Notes: generated by a model not told the origin, from the letters alone. A stretch of 64,000 bases of DNA from Neostapfia colusana (GCA_030760725.1 JASWHV010000001.1:77273683-77337682); one strand, 5' to 3'. Numbered from the stretch's first letter, positions 31,255-44,440 are shown. A program made the numbers and translations.

Positions 31255-32806
31255 ATACTCATACCATCACACATAGCAAAAGAAAACAACAATCCATAAG
31301 ATATAGTTCACACTTTCACTTCATACAAACCACACATTCACATTTATGAAAGTCATTCACATTTCTATGTGTTGTGGTTACTCTATGTGTGTTGATTTTG
31401 GGCTTACATGCACTTTTAAACATGTCCATATGTTTTCTAACTTTTGTATTCAGATTTATGTTTGCACACTATATATGAATTTCTAATTTGAACAAATTCC
31501 TTATATTCAATTGATACACATCTTAGCTACCAAGTATGCATGGAAGGTATTTTCTACTCCAAATGGGTTTTCAGATCTTCTACCAAATTCTAAACTGAAA
31601 TCTTTGGATTTGGAGACTTCATTTATCATTTTCTAGTTATGCATACCTATTTTCCTATATTTTAAGATTTATTTTCTATACCTAATTGTGAACTTTATTA
31701 TGAAAATAGTAAGACACATCATCTAAACAGAATAGGTTCTGATCTAAAATATTAAATAATATATTTTTGAACTTCTCCTCTGATGTGAACTAATTTACAT
31801 TTATTTTACCAATTTTCAGAATTATTCTCTAACCTAAAAATGTGTCCCTATAACTAATAAAGGTGAATAATCAATTAGACAGATTCATTTCAGCTTAAAA
31901 TCTATTTTTAACTCACTCCAAAGTTTTCCAAGTGCTAGGAAAGTTTAAATTTGAATTTACAATGTGTTTGCCTCACCCTTTTAAATTTAAATCTTAATTA
32001 CATATTCAAATTCCTAAATTTAATATTATGTAAGGTTAAAAAGGCAAACTCACTCCATTAAAGGGTCTATTATATTATTTCAAAAATTTCCAGGGGTCTA
32101 ACTACACATAACAGAGGGGTTTTCCTAATTTTTATTAAGTCCAGGGGCTAAAACTGATTTTTAATTGAATTTACATGAATTTCTGAAGTTCCAGGGGCTA
32201 GATCTGAAGTTTCCGGGGCTAGCTCGTATTTTCCGAGATCCCCAGGGGGTAGCGCGTAAGAATCTCGGCCTTTATAATGCGGGGCTGACGTGGACCGTCC
32301 GATTTAAAACAGACGGCTGAGATTATAACGTCGAACCGGTACGCCGGGATTTAAATTCTACCGTGCGATTTAAAATAGATGGCACACAAGCGGCCATGTC
32401 GCTCTGATCGAGTGCGGGCAGCGCTGCCCGGCGGCGCGCGGCGGTGATCTCGCCGGAAAACTTTGTATCTTCGTCAATTCTTCCTAAAACTGGGATTTCA
32501 TGGCATAGATCGGTAGAGGGGAGGTCAGGTATCTCACCTCGGGGTTTTTCTTGAGCTCGGAGGTGCTGGAAGGCGGTCGGCGATGAGGTCCGAGGTGAAT
32601 TCACGGCGATGCTCGTCGGCGCTGTGTTTGAAGTGCAAACCACCGAGTTTTCTGCACCTGCGTGATTCCCCGGAGGCGGTGGAACACGATTGGCGCGTTA
32701 GATCAGAGAACCCGAGCAGAGATCGAGAGAAAACGGTGATCAGAGCTTCGGTTCTCACCGGGAGGAAAAACAGCCAATCGCGGGTTATAATCGGGAAGAT
32801 GCCGGT

Positions 32807-32815
32807 GTTTATATA
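32807..32815 (-). promoter_or_regulatory. TATA box of the element E 3' LTR
   Basis: TATATAAAC on the minus strand in the CCCCGGCTATATAAACACC context; the same box is in the 5' LTR at 53223-53231. Confidence 0.65.
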
Positions 32816-33201
32816 GCCGGGGGAGGGCGGCGTTTGGTTGTGATCGAGTTTGCGTCGTCCAGAACCAAAATTCGGCTGGGATACGCGAGTATCTGGGGTG
32901 GTTTTGATTCTGGGGAGAGAGGAGTCCCGGTCGGCCGAGCACGCGCTAGGAGGAAGAAGATGACGGGCCACGTGTGTCAGTGAGAAAGAGAACGGAGCGC
33001 GCGGCTGCGGGCTGGCGCGGGGCTGAGGTGGGCCGGCTGGTGGGTTTTGGCCCACTGGCCGGAGGGTTTGTTTTTTCTTTTTCTTTTTCTTTTCTGTTTT
33101 GAGTTGAATTTGAATTCTAATTTGAATTTGAATTTCTGCACCACATGCAATACGTCCAAAAATTTTTAAATTCCCCTCTTAACAGGTTTTGGGGTGTTAC
33201 A

Positions 33202-33219
33202 GCTCTACCGCCTTTAAAA
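33202..33219 (-). other. Polypurine tract of element E (decayed)
   Basis: On the minus strand TTTTAAAGGCGGTAGAGC precedes the LTR. The G run of A and F is interrupted by a C. Confidence 0.7.
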
Positions 33220-33247
33220 GAAATCTCGTCCTCGAGATTGGTGGTTC

Positions 33248-36200
33248 TAGGAAAACAATTTCGGAAATTGTGCCTTAAGTTCGTCTTCTCGCTCCCATGT
33301 GGCTTCCTCTTCCGAATGATGCTTCCACTGCACCTTGCACATCCGGATTCTTTTATTTCTTGTGAGGCGCTCCATTGTCTGCAAAATCTTGGATGGTTGC
33401 TCGACATAAGACAGATCCTCAGCTACGTCAACTCATTCATGGGTAACATCTCTTCAGGTGTTCTTAGACATTTCTTGAGCTATGACACATGGAATACGCC
33501 GTGCACATCCGATAGGCGAGCCGGCAGTTCTAGTTGATATGCCACTTCGCCTTTCCTCTCCAGAACTTGAAAGGGTCCGATGTATCGAGGCGATAGCTTC
33601 CCTTTCACTTTGAACCGACGAAGTCCTCGGATAGGGGACACCTTGAGGTAAACATAGTCCCTCACGTTGAAAACGATCTCTCTTCTCCGTACATCGGCAT
33701 AGCTCTTTTGTCGTGTTTGTGTTATCCTCAAGTTGTTGCGGATTTCCCTCACTTTCGCCTCGGTTTCTTGTAGTACCTCGGGTCCAAACACTTTTCTTTC
33801 CCCTATTTGGTTCCAAAATAGAGGAGTTCTGCACTTCGTCCCATACAAAGCCTGAAATGGTGACATCTTCATGCTAGCCTGATAGCTGTTGTTATAGGAG
33901 AACTCCGCATACGGTAAGTTCTTATCCCAACTCCTATTATTCTTGAGCGCACACGCTCTCAGCATATCCTCAAGGATCTGATTGGTTCTTTCTGTCTGCC
34001 CGTCAGTTTGGGGATGATAGGCAGAACTAAAGTTCAGATGGGTTCCCATGGTTTCATGCAGCTTCTGCCTGAACCTTGAGGTGAACTGTGTCCCTCGATC
34101 CGACACTATCTTCTTTGGCACTCCATGGTAACACACGATCCTTGACATGTACAACTCCGCCAATTTGGATCTGCTGTAGCTTTCTTTCACGGGGATGAAA
34201 TGAGCTACCTTGGTTAGCCTGTCGACGATGACCCATATCGAATCATAACCTGATTGGATCCTAGGCAATCCCACTATGAAATCCATACCGATTTCTTCCC
34301 ATTTCCATTCAGGCACTTTGAGTGGTTGCAATAATCCCGCGGGTCATTGATGTTCTGCTTTCACCAACTGACATGTGTCACATAGGGCAACATGTTCCGC
34401 GACATCTCGCTTCATTCCATACCACCAATACCTGCTCTTGAGGTCCTGGTACATCTTCGTACTCCCAGGATGAATGGAATAGTCGGAATCGTGAGCCTCC
34501 TTCAAAATCAACTCACGGATCTCCTTTACTTCAGGCACACAGATTCTTTTCCCGTGCCACACCCTACATTGTTCATCCTCTCTGAAACCAGGGGCTTTAT
34601 TTTCCTTGATGAGTTGTCTGATTTCTTGTATCTTCTCTTCATTCTTTTGACCATCGCGTATGTCTTTCTCTAGTGTGGAGTCCACTTCCATGGCGATGGC
34701 TTCACCACTATTCACCAGGCATAGATTGAGTCTTATAACATCGTCCTTCAATTCTGCAGGCATGTCCTTCAAGCTCAACCTATTGACCTGGACCTTCTGG
34801 CTTAAAGCATCTGCCACGACGTTTGCTTTCCCAGGATGATAGTTGATGCCCACATCAAAGTCATTGATTATCTATAACCATCTCCTTTGTCTGAGGTTGA
34901 GATCTGGCTGTGTGAAAATGTACTTTAAACTCTTATGATCCGTATATATCTCTGTCCTCTTCCCCATCAAGTAGTGCCGCCAAATTTTCAACGCGTGTAC
35001 CACTGCGGCTAGTTCTAGGTCATGTGTAGGATAATTCTTCTCGTGTTTCCAGAGCTGCCGGGATGCATAAGCCACGACGTGCCCTTCTTGCATGAGAACA
35101 CATCCCAACCTGTTTCCAGAGGCATCGCAGTACACTGAAAAGTTCTTCTGCATATCTGGCATAACTAGCACTGGGGCTGTTGTCAATCTTTTCTGTAGCT
35201 CCTGAAAACTCGTCTCGCACTGCGGCGTCCTTGTGAATGTGATTCCCTTCTCCAACAGTTTGGTGAGGGGTCTCGAGATCTTGGAGAAACCCTCGATAAT
35301 CCGTCGATAATACCCAGCCAATCCCAAGAAGCTTCGAACTTCCCCGACATTCTCAGGGGTCTTCCACTTCTGTACATCCTCAATTTTGGCGGGATCTACG
35401 GAGATTCCTCCCTCCGAGATTATATGTCCTAAGAAGGGAACTCTCTTCAGCCAAAACTCACACTTGCTCAACTTGGCATATAGTTGGTGTTCTCTCAGCT
35501 TCTGCAACACCAACCTTAGATGTTTCTCATGTTCTTCTTCATCTTTGGAGAAGACGAGAATGTCATCTATGAAAACCATCACAAATTTGTCCAGATATTC
35601 CATGAATACCTTGTTCATGAGATACATGAAGTATGCCGGGGCATTAGTTAGCCCGAAAGGCATGACGGTGTATTCATACAGTCCATATCGAGATACGTAA
35701 GCTGTCTTTGGAATATCAGTTTGCCTTATCTTAAGTTGGTGGTATCCCAACCTGAGATCAATTTTCGAGAACACACAAGCTCCCCTCAACTGATCGAACA
35801 AGTCTTCAATGCGGGGTAATGGGTACTTGTTCTTGATAGTTACCTCATTCAAGGCACGGTAGTCTACGCATAACCTTTGGGTTCCGTCCTTCTTGGGCAC
35901 AAATATCACTAGAGCTCCCCATGGTGAGGAACTAGGACGAATGTACCCCTTCCCTGTCAATTCCCTCAAATGATCCTTGAGTTCTCCCAGTTGCTTGGAG
36001 TCCATCCGATAAGGTCTCTTGTATATCGGAGCTGTTCCAGGCACTAGCTCAATCGTGAATTCCACTTCACGATCAGGAGGCATACCTGGCAACTCCTCCG
36101 GAAAAACGTCTGGGTATTCCCTGATAATCCTGATCTCCTCCACTTTCACCTCAACTTGATTTAATTTAATGTCCCTCCTAGGCTCTTGTATTGTTATGAA

Positions 36201-37715
36201 CCTTACTCTTGTGCCACTAGGGTGAGTTAGTTCCACCGTTCTAGTCCAACAATGGATGATTCCCTTATGTTTGGTCAACCAATCCATGCCCAAAATAATA
36301 TCTATCCCTTGTGAATCTATCACTATGAGGTTGGCAGTAAATACTACCCCATTAATGTCTAGATTCACCTTGGGACACACTTGTCTTGTCCTTATTTCTC
36401 CACCTGGAGAGTTTACTGCTAGCATATGGTTCATTTGTGTTGTTGCTAGATCATGCTTCTTAACAAACCCTTGGGCAATGAACGAATGGGTAGCACCAGA
36501 ATCAAAACAGCAGGGTTGCAATGTGTAAATTGGCAGGAAACTTACCAACTACCACGTCGGGTGCCTCTTGCGCCTCCTCCATGGTGACGTGGTTCACCCG
36601 TCCTCGCATTACATTCTGCTGTTGTGGCTGCGCGGGCTTCTTCTTCGGGCACTTATGGGCGTAGTGCCCCACTTCACCACAGTTAAAGCATTGCACCCCA
36701 ACCTTAGGTGCCTGGCCTTTGTTGTCTTGGGGTTGGTTTGGGGGTCCTTGTACTGCTGGTCGAGGTTGATATGTAGGGCGAGGCTGCTGTCCAAGCTGAC
36801 GCTGTGGTGGTGCTGGTGCTGCCGGAGGCCTGAAGTTCGGGTTGTACCCTCTCGGTGCTGAGTAGGGTACCGCAGCACGGCTCGTCTGCCCTGCGGGTTG
36901 CTGCATCAGACGTGGGCGGGTGTTGCTACCCGACGCTTGGTGTGACCACCCGACCTTCCTCTTGTTTTCATTTTCCAAGGCCTTCAGTTTGTTTCTACAA
37001 TAAATGCTCTGTCCACCATCTTTTGGAAGCTTTCATACTCGTTGGAGGACATTGCACACTGCATTTCTGCGGTAAGTCCTTCCACGAAACAATCCTGTTT
37101 CTGCTCATCATTCACTATGTCCCGTGGGGCATAACGGGATAGTTGAGTGAATTTAGTGAGGTATTCCCTCACAGTCATGTTTCCTTGCTGCAATCCCAAG
37201 AACTCCTTCCTCTTGTTTTTCAGTTCACCCCTTGGTATGTAATGGTTGCGGAAGCTACGCTTGAACTCTTCCCAAGTTATGTTCTCAGGGTCATGATGGG
37301 CGGCCACGTAAGCGGTCCACCAATCAGCAGCAGGTCCATGCAATTGGTGAGAGGCAAACAGCACCCTCTCATACCATTGGCATTGTATGATCCTCATCTT
37401 GCTCTCAATGGTCTTTAGCCAGTCATCTGCCTCCAGGGGTTCAGCAGCACTAGCAAACTTTGGAGGTTGAGTTCCCAGAAACTCACTCAACCTTGGTTGG
37501 CATGGTGCAGCTTGTGGAGGTGGAGCTTGGTGCAAGTTGGCCACCACTTGAGTCAGGTTCTGGATGAGCTGATTTTGATTCTCAATCATTTGGTGGATGG
37601 GATCAACTCCTTCACGGCGACCATCCCTATCTTGGCCTCCAGAAAGCTGAGGGTTGCCGGCCTCATCGTTGTTGTTGGCGGGGTTGGCACCACGACCCTT
37701 TCCTCTTTTGGCCAT
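33248..37715 (-). pseudogene. gag-pol: gag-pol of element E, about six lesions
   Basis: Reading leftward: gag starts at ATG 37715, directly behind ATGATAG. It has the core motif DDWLKTIESKMRIIQ and a zinc knuckle CFNCGEVGHYAHKC near 36690. Protease DSGATHSF is near 36505. RT has FIDDILVFSKD near 35565. Then come RNase H (CDASGN near 35120), integrase with the zinc motif CDTC near 34375 and the DDE core, and a chromodomain-like tail ending at 33248. Lesions against A and F: one base lost near 36985, one T gained near 36505, GAG to TAG at 34872, CGA to TGA at 34344, a Gln codon to TAG at 33480, and one base lost near 33435. The full RT and RNase H are present, in contrast to F. Confidence 0.92.
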
Positions 37716-38035
37716 CTATCATGATTAACCAGATGTTAATTTAAAGCATCACGTACTAACTTACCAGTTTTTGCTTGTTTAAACTCTAAGATTTTGAGAA
37801 CTTATTTCATTTATATCTTCTGAGGATTTCATGTCTTACGTGAACATAAATGCACTCTTAATTCATATGGGTTCACACACCAAAGCAAAACAACCTGAAG
37901 ACGAGGTTTTGGACAAACGCCCATGGCTTCCACAACTCACGTCACACACCAAGCATTAACACACCATTAACTAAGGTAACGACTCGACTTCTCGACATCC
38001 TGCTAAACTAAGGGAAGGACTCTACACTACTCTTA
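37716..38035 (-). other. Non-coding spacer between orf0 and gag of element E
   Basis: These 320 AT-rich bases hold no ORF. On the minus strand the spacer ends TTAATCATGATAG directly before the gag ATG, like an intron end. F has the matching spacer at 45419-45719, ending GATTCTGCCAG. Confidence 0.5.
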
Positions 38036-38806
38036 TCACTGAGCTGGCTCCTCGGGATCTTCCTCATTATTGCGGCTGCCTTCTGACTCCGCTTTGGGTG
38101 GGGAGGCTGCTGGTGGAGAAGTGCGACGACGCCTGATCGTCCGGCGATCTGGGGAGTCAGGAGTCCATGTGTCATTCACGGTGACACACAGTTCATTCCT
38201 ATCTCCTCTTTCTCTCGCCCTCAAGCTGGCTCGAAGCAATGCCTCCGTTTCCTTCAGGGTGTCACGAACATCCTGAAGCTCCTGCTGACACTCCTGCAGT
38301 TGAGTGCTGAGCATAGCAGCATCCTCATAGCACAAGTCCATGTGCTCATGGGAAGTCCCCTGCTGCACTGGCGGGTACTTGTACTCTGTTGTATCACTCT
38401 CGCGCTGGAGGACATACATGTACTCAGTCCTGTCAAGGTGGCGACGGTAGATGTGACTCTGGCAGGTGATGGCCTTCCAGGTGACATCCTTCTCCGCATC
38501 GATCTGTGTCGCTCGACAAACTGGAGAGCGGTGGATCTTAAGCAGCTGATTTTCATGGATAATCCTCATCTCTGAACTCCATTCTTCCCGCTTCTCACGG
38601 ATGGTCCTGGTGGAGCTATAGTGTATGATTAGCTTGCCCGTATTGCCGGCGGCTTGGGGCATGCGTCGAAGACGGCGCAACAAGCCTCCCACTGCCAATC
38701 CGTAGGAGAGATACATCACCGGATGGCTCTCCTCTCTCAGGGCAAGGGTAACTACGGGAACTCTCCCTCTGGTGGACTTGCCGACGGTGCGGATCATGCG
38801 AACCAT
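38036..38806 (-). CDS. orf0 protein of element E, intact
   Basis: A 256-residue ORF starts at the ATG directly behind ATGTTTTAG. Residues about 38-115 hold a basic helix (GLLRRLRRM), strand-like REEWSSEMRIIH, then SPVCRATQIDAEKDVTWKAI. The last stretch lines up with PTWRATREEAIDDAAWDAL of the orf0 of G, which suggests a shared dsRBD-like core. Residues about 160-200 are heptad-like (LQECQQELQDVRDTLKE). A basic RRRR patch and an acidic Pro/Glu-rich tail follow. The function is unknown. It is collinear with the copy in F (44639-45418). Confidence 0.75.
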   Translation of the reverse strand: MVRMIRTVGKSTRGRVPVVTLALREESHPVMYLSYGLAVGGLLRRLRRMPQAAGNTGKLIIHYSSTRTIREKREEWSSEMRIIHENQLLKIHRSPVCRATQIDAEKDVTWKAITCQSHIYRRHLDRTEYMYVLQRESDTTEYKYPPVQQGTSHEHMDLCYEDAAMLSTQLQECQQELQDVRDTLKETEALLRASLRARERGDRNELCVTVNDTWTPDSPDRRTIRRRRTSPPAASPPKAESEGSRNNEEDPEEPAQ

Positions 38807-39007
38807 CTAAAACATAAAGCATTTAAAATTAAGTTAGATAAGATTTTAAACAATAATCCTATTTTGAATAAAAGATGGGGGAAGATGAATAAAGTGGCCC
38901 ATTAAATAACACTTCTCAACCCACACCTTTGTGAAAATAGTTTTTAAGAAAATAGGGTCCTTAAATACGTCTATTTCTACCTAGGTCCACGTTCCTACGG
39001 GCAACCT

Positions 39008-39021
39008 TGGCTCTGATACCA
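39008..39021 (-). other. Primer-binding site of element E
   Basis: On the minus strand TGGTATCAGAGCCA stands four bases inside the 5' LTR boundary at 39026. Confidence 0.9.
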
Positions 39022-39121
39022 CTTCTGTCACACCCGGATTCTCCGAAGAACAACCGAGTGAATATCACATGTATGCCAGGATCATTTTCTCATACATGTG
39101 ATGACAAATAGTGAAGCATCA

Positions 39122-39127
39122 TTTATT
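39122..39127 (-). terminator. Poly(A) signal of the element E 5' LTR
   Basis: AATAAA on the minus strand, as in the 3' LTR. Confidence 0.5.
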
Positions 39128-39273
39128 ACAAGCCAGGTGTCGAATATAAATAAGTCTTACATAGCATACGTATCGATGGACGATAATAAGTTCATAATAT
39201 GTAAATAAAACAGCAGCGGAAATATTATTCTTGTGGGCTCCGTCACAGGCGTTGCCCGGGGGACTCCATGAAC

Positions 39274-40498
39274 CTAGAATTCTTCTTCGGGTCCGAAGTC
39301 TTGGTCATTAAACACCACATCATCCCCTTGACCTGAGCAGAAATTTAAACCAACAAATATGCAGGGTTGAGTACCGTTGGTACTCAGCAAGTGTGGGAAA
39401 GTTATCTCATGCATGGCTAGAGCAAGGAGAGGTTGAACTCATGGTTACAGCACTACGCAATTATTACCTACCACCTTAGCTTATTAAGCACCTACATTAC
39501 TACACAGGTGAAATGGTCCCAATCTCCCATCCCATCATCATAATCAAATAACCATAACATCATCTCCAATGTTAAGCTCCCCGCTTAACATCCACAACTT
39601 CCAAAGCCATCATCCTCTAATCATTAATAAGTCCACGCCGCTCTAGACCGTGAGCACGGCTGTCATGACAGTTTTGACTCTACAGAGTTTGCACCACTGT
39701 ACCCATATGTAGTGATTCCATCCCCCGTTACCCGGTGGACTAAAAGAACCTCCATTATGCCAGTGGCTACGAACCACATTCAAACTTCCCAGGTGTGTAG
39801 CCAGGAGATCACTACGAAGCCTTTACAAAGGGATTCCCGACGAGCATGGGCCCACTGAGGGTTCACCCCTAACAGCATACAAGAGACTCCAACCCCTTTG
39901 CAGTGGCCCCCTCTTGAGCCTTGCGGTTCATATGGTAGTCCAGCTGACACCTATTCCCCGCACCATCCAACACACCCACACTACGCCGGGGATACACCTA
40001 ATTAATTGGCCAAGCTGCCCCATCTTAGCATGAGGTTGGCACGGTAAAGCCAGGTTACATGCTCCATGAACCGGTCCTTAGGATCGAGGCAAGTACTAAA
40101 CACAAGCCCGAGTCTCGTGCACCTAGCACCAACCAAATCATCCAACTTGCCTTGATCCCTACCTCTACATAACTAATAACATCTCATTCAAGAGTATGGT
40201 AAATAAACTGATTATCTCATATCCCAATTATCCCATTCTAAGCATGGCTAAGCATAAGCATGTAAATGAATGATATGATAAAATAAATCCCAATCCCAAG
40301 CTACAAGGAAAACAAGATAATGCAATTCTAGAGAAACTTCCTAGCATGGGTTTCATATTTCAATTAACAAATGCAAATAATTCTATCTACATATCCTAGC
40401 ATAGGATCAAAGTGGTCAAGGACACTTGCCTTCTTCCTGCTGCTCTGGGAATGGATAGTCCTGATCCTGGAAAGGAAGAACTTGCTCTGGAGCAGGTT
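39274..40498 (-). CDS. Putative spliced LTR microgene, exons 2 and 3 (element E 5' LTR copy)
   Basis: Exon 2 runs from 40498 to 40430 and exon 3 from 39332 to 39274, with the same lengths (69 and 59 bases), phases and stop as in A and F. The acceptor before exon 2 is intact (GTATGAGTAG), the donor is GAAGAAG before GCAAGTGTC, and the exon 3 acceptor is GCTCAG. Compared with A, exon 3 shows both silent and amino-acid changes but no change of length and the same stop. Exon 1 with its donor at 52954 now lies beyond F. Confidence 0.42.
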
Positions 40499-41078
40499 CT
40501 ACTCATACCATCACACATAGCAAAAGAAAACAACAATCCATAAGACATAGTTCACACTTTCACTTCATGCAAACCACACATTCACATTTATGAAAGTCAT
40601 TCACATTTCTATGTGTTGTGGTTACTCTATGTGTGTTGATTTTGGGCTTACATGCACTTTTAAACATGTTCATATGTTTTCTAACTTTTGTATTCATATT
40701 TATGTTTGCACACTATATATGAATTTCCAATTTGAACAAATTCCTTATATTCAATTGATACACATCTTAGCTACCAAGTATGCATGGAAGATATTTTCCT
40801 ACTCCAAATGGGTTTTCAGATCTTCTACCAAATCCTAAACTGAAATCTTTGGATTTGGAGACTTCATTTATCATATTCTAGTTATGCATACCTATTTTCC
40901 TCTATTTTAAGATTTATTTTCTATACCTAATTGTGAACTTTATTATGAAAATAGTAAGACACATCATCTAAACAGAATAGGTTCTGATCTAAAATATTAA
41001 ATAATATATTTTTGAACTTCTCCTCTGATGTGAACTAATTTACATTTATTTTACCAATTTTCAGAATTATTCTCTAAC

Positions 41079-41083
41079 CTAAA
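41079..41083. other. Left target-site duplication of element F (CTAAA)
   Basis: CTAAA recurs at 52253-52257. The empty site AACCTAAAAATGTGTCCC is seen in the other LTR of E near 31835. Confidence 0.92.
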
Positions 41084-41498
41084 TGTAACACCCCAAATTT
41101 TGATTCAAAACTCTAAACCATGTTCAGAGGGGAATTAAAAAAATTTTGGACGTGTTGCATGTTTTGCAAAAATTCAAATTCAAACTGGAATTCAAATTAT
41201 ACTCAAAACAGAAAAGAAATGGAAAAAGAAAAAGAGAAACGGGAAAAAAACCGGCCAGTGGGCCGAATCCCGCCAGCCGGCCCAGTTTCCCCGCGCCAGC
41301 CCGCCCCCGCGCGCGCCGCGCTGTCTCTCACAGACAGGTGGGACCCACATGTCATCCCTAACCCTGAGCCCCCGCGACCCAGGACTTTTCCCCCGAGCGC
41401 GCGCGATCTTAACCGCCCGGAAACCGCGTCCCGCCGCCCGAATTCTGGTCCTAGAGGACTCCAACTCGATCACAACAGACCCACCGCCCTTCCCCGGC

Positions 41499-41505
41499 TA
41501 TAAAA
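41499..41505 (+). promoter_or_regulatory. TATA box of the element F 5' LTR
   Basis: TATAAAA in CCCCGGCTATAAAAACCCC; duplicated at 49329-49335 in the 3' LTR. Confidence 0.7.
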
Positions 41506-42956
41506 ACCCCAGCCCCGATCGGTTTTCCCACACGATCGCCGATTTTTACTCCAGTGAGCACCGAGACTTCGCCGGTGAATTCTGGCCGATCTGAGCTCGG
41601 AAACTCTGATCTAACTCGCTGGTCTTGATCCACCGCCTCCGGGGAACTTTGCAGGTGCAGAAAACTCGGAGAGTTACGGTGTAAATCCAGCGCCGACGAG
41701 CTTCGCCGTGGTTTTGCCTCGGACCTCGCCGCCGATCACTTTCCAGGACCCCCGAGCTCGAGAAAACCGCCGAGGTGAGATCCCTGACCTCCCCTCTACC
41801 GATCTAGGCCATAAGATCACAGTTCTAGGCAGAATTCTCGAGGATCCGAAACTTTCCGGCGAGATCGCCGCTTCCCGCCGCCGTGCGCCGCCGGCAGCGC
41901 CGCCCGCTCTCGATCAGAGCGACGTGGCCGCTTGTGCGCCGTTTATTTTAAATCGCACGGTAGGGTTTAAAACCCCGCGTACCGGTTCGATGTTATAATC
42001 TCAGCCGTCGGTTTAAAATCGAACGGTCCACGTCAACCCCGCATTATAAAGACTGGAATTCTTATGTTCTACCCCCTGGGGTTCTCTGGAATTGAGAGCT
42101 AGCCCCGGAAACTTCAGATCTAGCCCCTGGAACTCCACAAAATCATGTAAATTCATTTAAAAATCAGTTTTAGCCCCTGGACTTAATAAAAATTAGGAAA
42201 AACACCTCTGATAAGTGTAGCTAGACCCCTGGAAATTATGAAAATAATATTATAGACCCTGTAATGGGGTGAATTCATTATTTTAGCCCTGTTTAGTATT
42301 TAACTTAGAAAATTGAATATGTAACTAGTGCTTAAAAATTAAAAAGTGGGACAAACATAATTGTCAAAATTAATTAAAAACTTTCTCAGTACTTAGAAAA
42401 CTTTGGAGTGAGATAAAAATATATTTTTGGGCTGATATGAATCTGTTTCATTTATTAATCACATTATTTAGTATAGTGACACATTTTTAAGTAAAGAATA
42501 GTTATAGAAAAATAGGGAAAATAATTATGAAATAGTTTACATCAGAGGCCAAGGTCAAAATATGTTATTAAATTATTTAGGACCAGAACCTATACTGTTT
42601 AGATGATGTGTATTACTAATTTTATAATAAAATACACAATTATGCATAGGAATATAAATCTGCAAATATAGCAACTAGTAAATGATAAATGGAGTTTCTA
42701 AAATCCAAAGAATTCAGTTTAGGGTTGGTAGAAATTCTGAAGGCATATATGGAGAAGAAAAATACTTTTCATACATACCTGGTAGTGAAAAGGTGTAGTA
42801 GTTTAATATAAGGAATTTATTTAAAACTGAAACACAACACATATAATGGTGAATGAATTTCATAAATGTGAATGTGTGGTTTGTATGAAGTGTAAGTGTG
42901 AACTATGTCTTATGGATTGTTGTTTTTCTTTTGCTATGTGTGATGGTATGAAGTAG

Positions 42957-44175
42957 AACCTGTTCAAGAACAAGTGATTCATTTCCAAGACCAGGAATAC
43001 CCATTTCAAGAGCAGCAAGAAGGAGGCAAGTGTCCTTGACCACTTTAATCCTATGCTAGGATGTGTAGATAGAATTATTTGCATTGTCAAATGAAACATG
43101 AAACCCATGCTAGGAAAGTTTCCCTAGAATTGCATTACCCTTGTTTCCTTGTAGCTTGGGTTGGGATATTATTTTGTCATGTCATTTCTTTACATGCATA
43201 TGCTTAGCCATGCTTAGAATGGGATATTTGGGATATGAGATCATCAGTTTATATTACCATACTATTGAATGAGACATTGTGAATTATGTAGAGGTAGGGA
43301 TCAAGGCAAGTTGGATGTTTTGGTTGTGTGCTGGGTGCACGAGATTTGGGTTTGTGTTTAGTACTTGCCTGGATCCTAAGGACCGGTTCATGGAGCATGT
43401 AACCCGGCTTTACAGTGCCAACCACATGCTGAGATGGGGCAGCTTGGCCAATTAATTAGGTGTATCCCCGGCGTAGTATGGGTGTGTTGGATGGTGCGGG
43501 GAGTAGGTGTTAGCTGGACTACCATATGAACCGCAAGGCTCAAGAGGGGGCCACTGCAGCGGGGTTGGAGCCTCTTGTATGCTGTTAGGGGTGAAACCTC
43601 AGTGGGCCCACGCTCGTCGGAAATCCCTTTGTAAAGGCTTCGTAGTGATCTCCTGGCTGCACACCTGGGAAGTGTGAATGTGGATCGTAGCCACTAGCAT
43701 AATGGAGGTTCTTTTAGTCCACCCGGCAACGGGGGATGAAATCACTACTTGTGGGTACAGTGGTACAAACTCTGCAGAGTCAAAACTGTCTTGACAGCCG
43801 TGCTCACGGTTAAGAGCGGCCTGGACTTATTCATGATTAGAGGATTGATGGTTGTGAATGTTAAGCGGGGAGCTTAACATTGGAAATGATGTTATGGTTA
43901 TTGGATTATGTTGATGGGATGGGAGATTGGGACCATTTCACCTGTGTAGTAATGTAGGTGCTTAATAAGCTAAGGTGATAGGTATTAATTGCGTAGTGCT
44001 TTAACCATGAGTTCAACCTCTCCTTGTTCTAGCCATGCATGATATAATTTTCCCACACTTGCTGAGTACCATTGGTACTCAACCTTGCATATTTGTTGGT
44101 TTATATTGCTGCTCAGGTCAAGATAATGAGGTGGTGTATAATGACCAAGATTTTGGACCCGAGGAAGGATTTTAG
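42957..44175 (+). CDS. Putative spliced LTR microgene, exons 2 and 3 (element F 5' LTR copy)
   Basis: Exon 2 (42957-43025) follows GAAGTAG and encodes FQDQEYPFQEQQ. Exon 3 (44117-44175) follows GCTGCTCAG and encodes NDQDFGPEEGF before TAG. The frame is open through both, and signals and lengths are identical to those of A. Because F is young and this copy undamaged, it is the best copy in which to look for a spliced transcript. Confidence 0.43.
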
Positions 44176-44319
44176 GTTCATGAAGACCCCCGGGCAACGC
44201 CTGTGATGGAGCCCTAAAGAATAATATTCCGCTGCTAGTTTATTTACTTGTGATGAAGCATTAGTGTCCATTGAGACATTTGCGATGTAAGACTTATTTA
44301 TATTCGACACCTGGCTTGT

Positions 44320-44325
44320 AATAAA
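44320..44325 (+). terminator. Poly(A) signal of the element F 5' LTR
   Basis: AATAAA, repeated at 52150-52155 in the 3' LTR. Confidence 0.55.
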
Positions 44326-44426
44326 TGATGCTTCACTATTTGTCATCACATGTATGAGAAAATGATCCTGGCATACATGTGATATTCACTTGGTTGTTTC
44401 TTCGGAAAAACCGGGTGTGACAGAGG

Positions 44427-44440
44427 TGGTATCAGAGCCA
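44427..44440 (+). other. Primer-binding site of element F
   Basis: TGGTATCAGAGCCA four bases after the LTR end; complementary to the 3' end of initiator methionine tRNA. Confidence 0.92.

Larger units (their letters stand above)
29778..33201 (-). repeat. 3' LTR of element E
   Basis: On the minus strand it starts TGTAACACCCC and ends CGGGTGTGACA. TATATAAAC is at 32807-32815, the exon 1 donor (CCCCGAG before GTGAGATA) at 32538, microgene exons at 31186-31254 and 30027-30085, the poly(A) signal at 29875-29880, and the palindrome TGAGTACC...GGTACTCA at 30121-30139. It contains the uninterrupted version of the site into which F inserted in the other LTR (near 31835). Confidence 0.93.
39026..41083 (-). 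repeat. 5' LTR of element E, R/U5 part
   Basis: This is the distal part of the 5' LTR, ending at the PBS side with GTGTGACA (minus strand). It breaks at CTAAA (41079-41083), where F is inserted, and continues at 52258. It holds a poly(A) signal at 39122-39127 and microgene exons at 40430-40498 and 39274-39332. Confidence 0.93.
41084..44422 (+). repeat. 5' LTR of element F
   Basis: TGTAACACCCC to GTGTGACA. TATAAAA is at 41499, the exon 1 donor after 41774 (CGAG before GTGAGATC), microgene exons at 42957-43025 and 44117-44175, the hairpin TGAGTACC/GGTACTCA at 44063-44081, and the poly(A) signal at 44320. Confidence 0.95.
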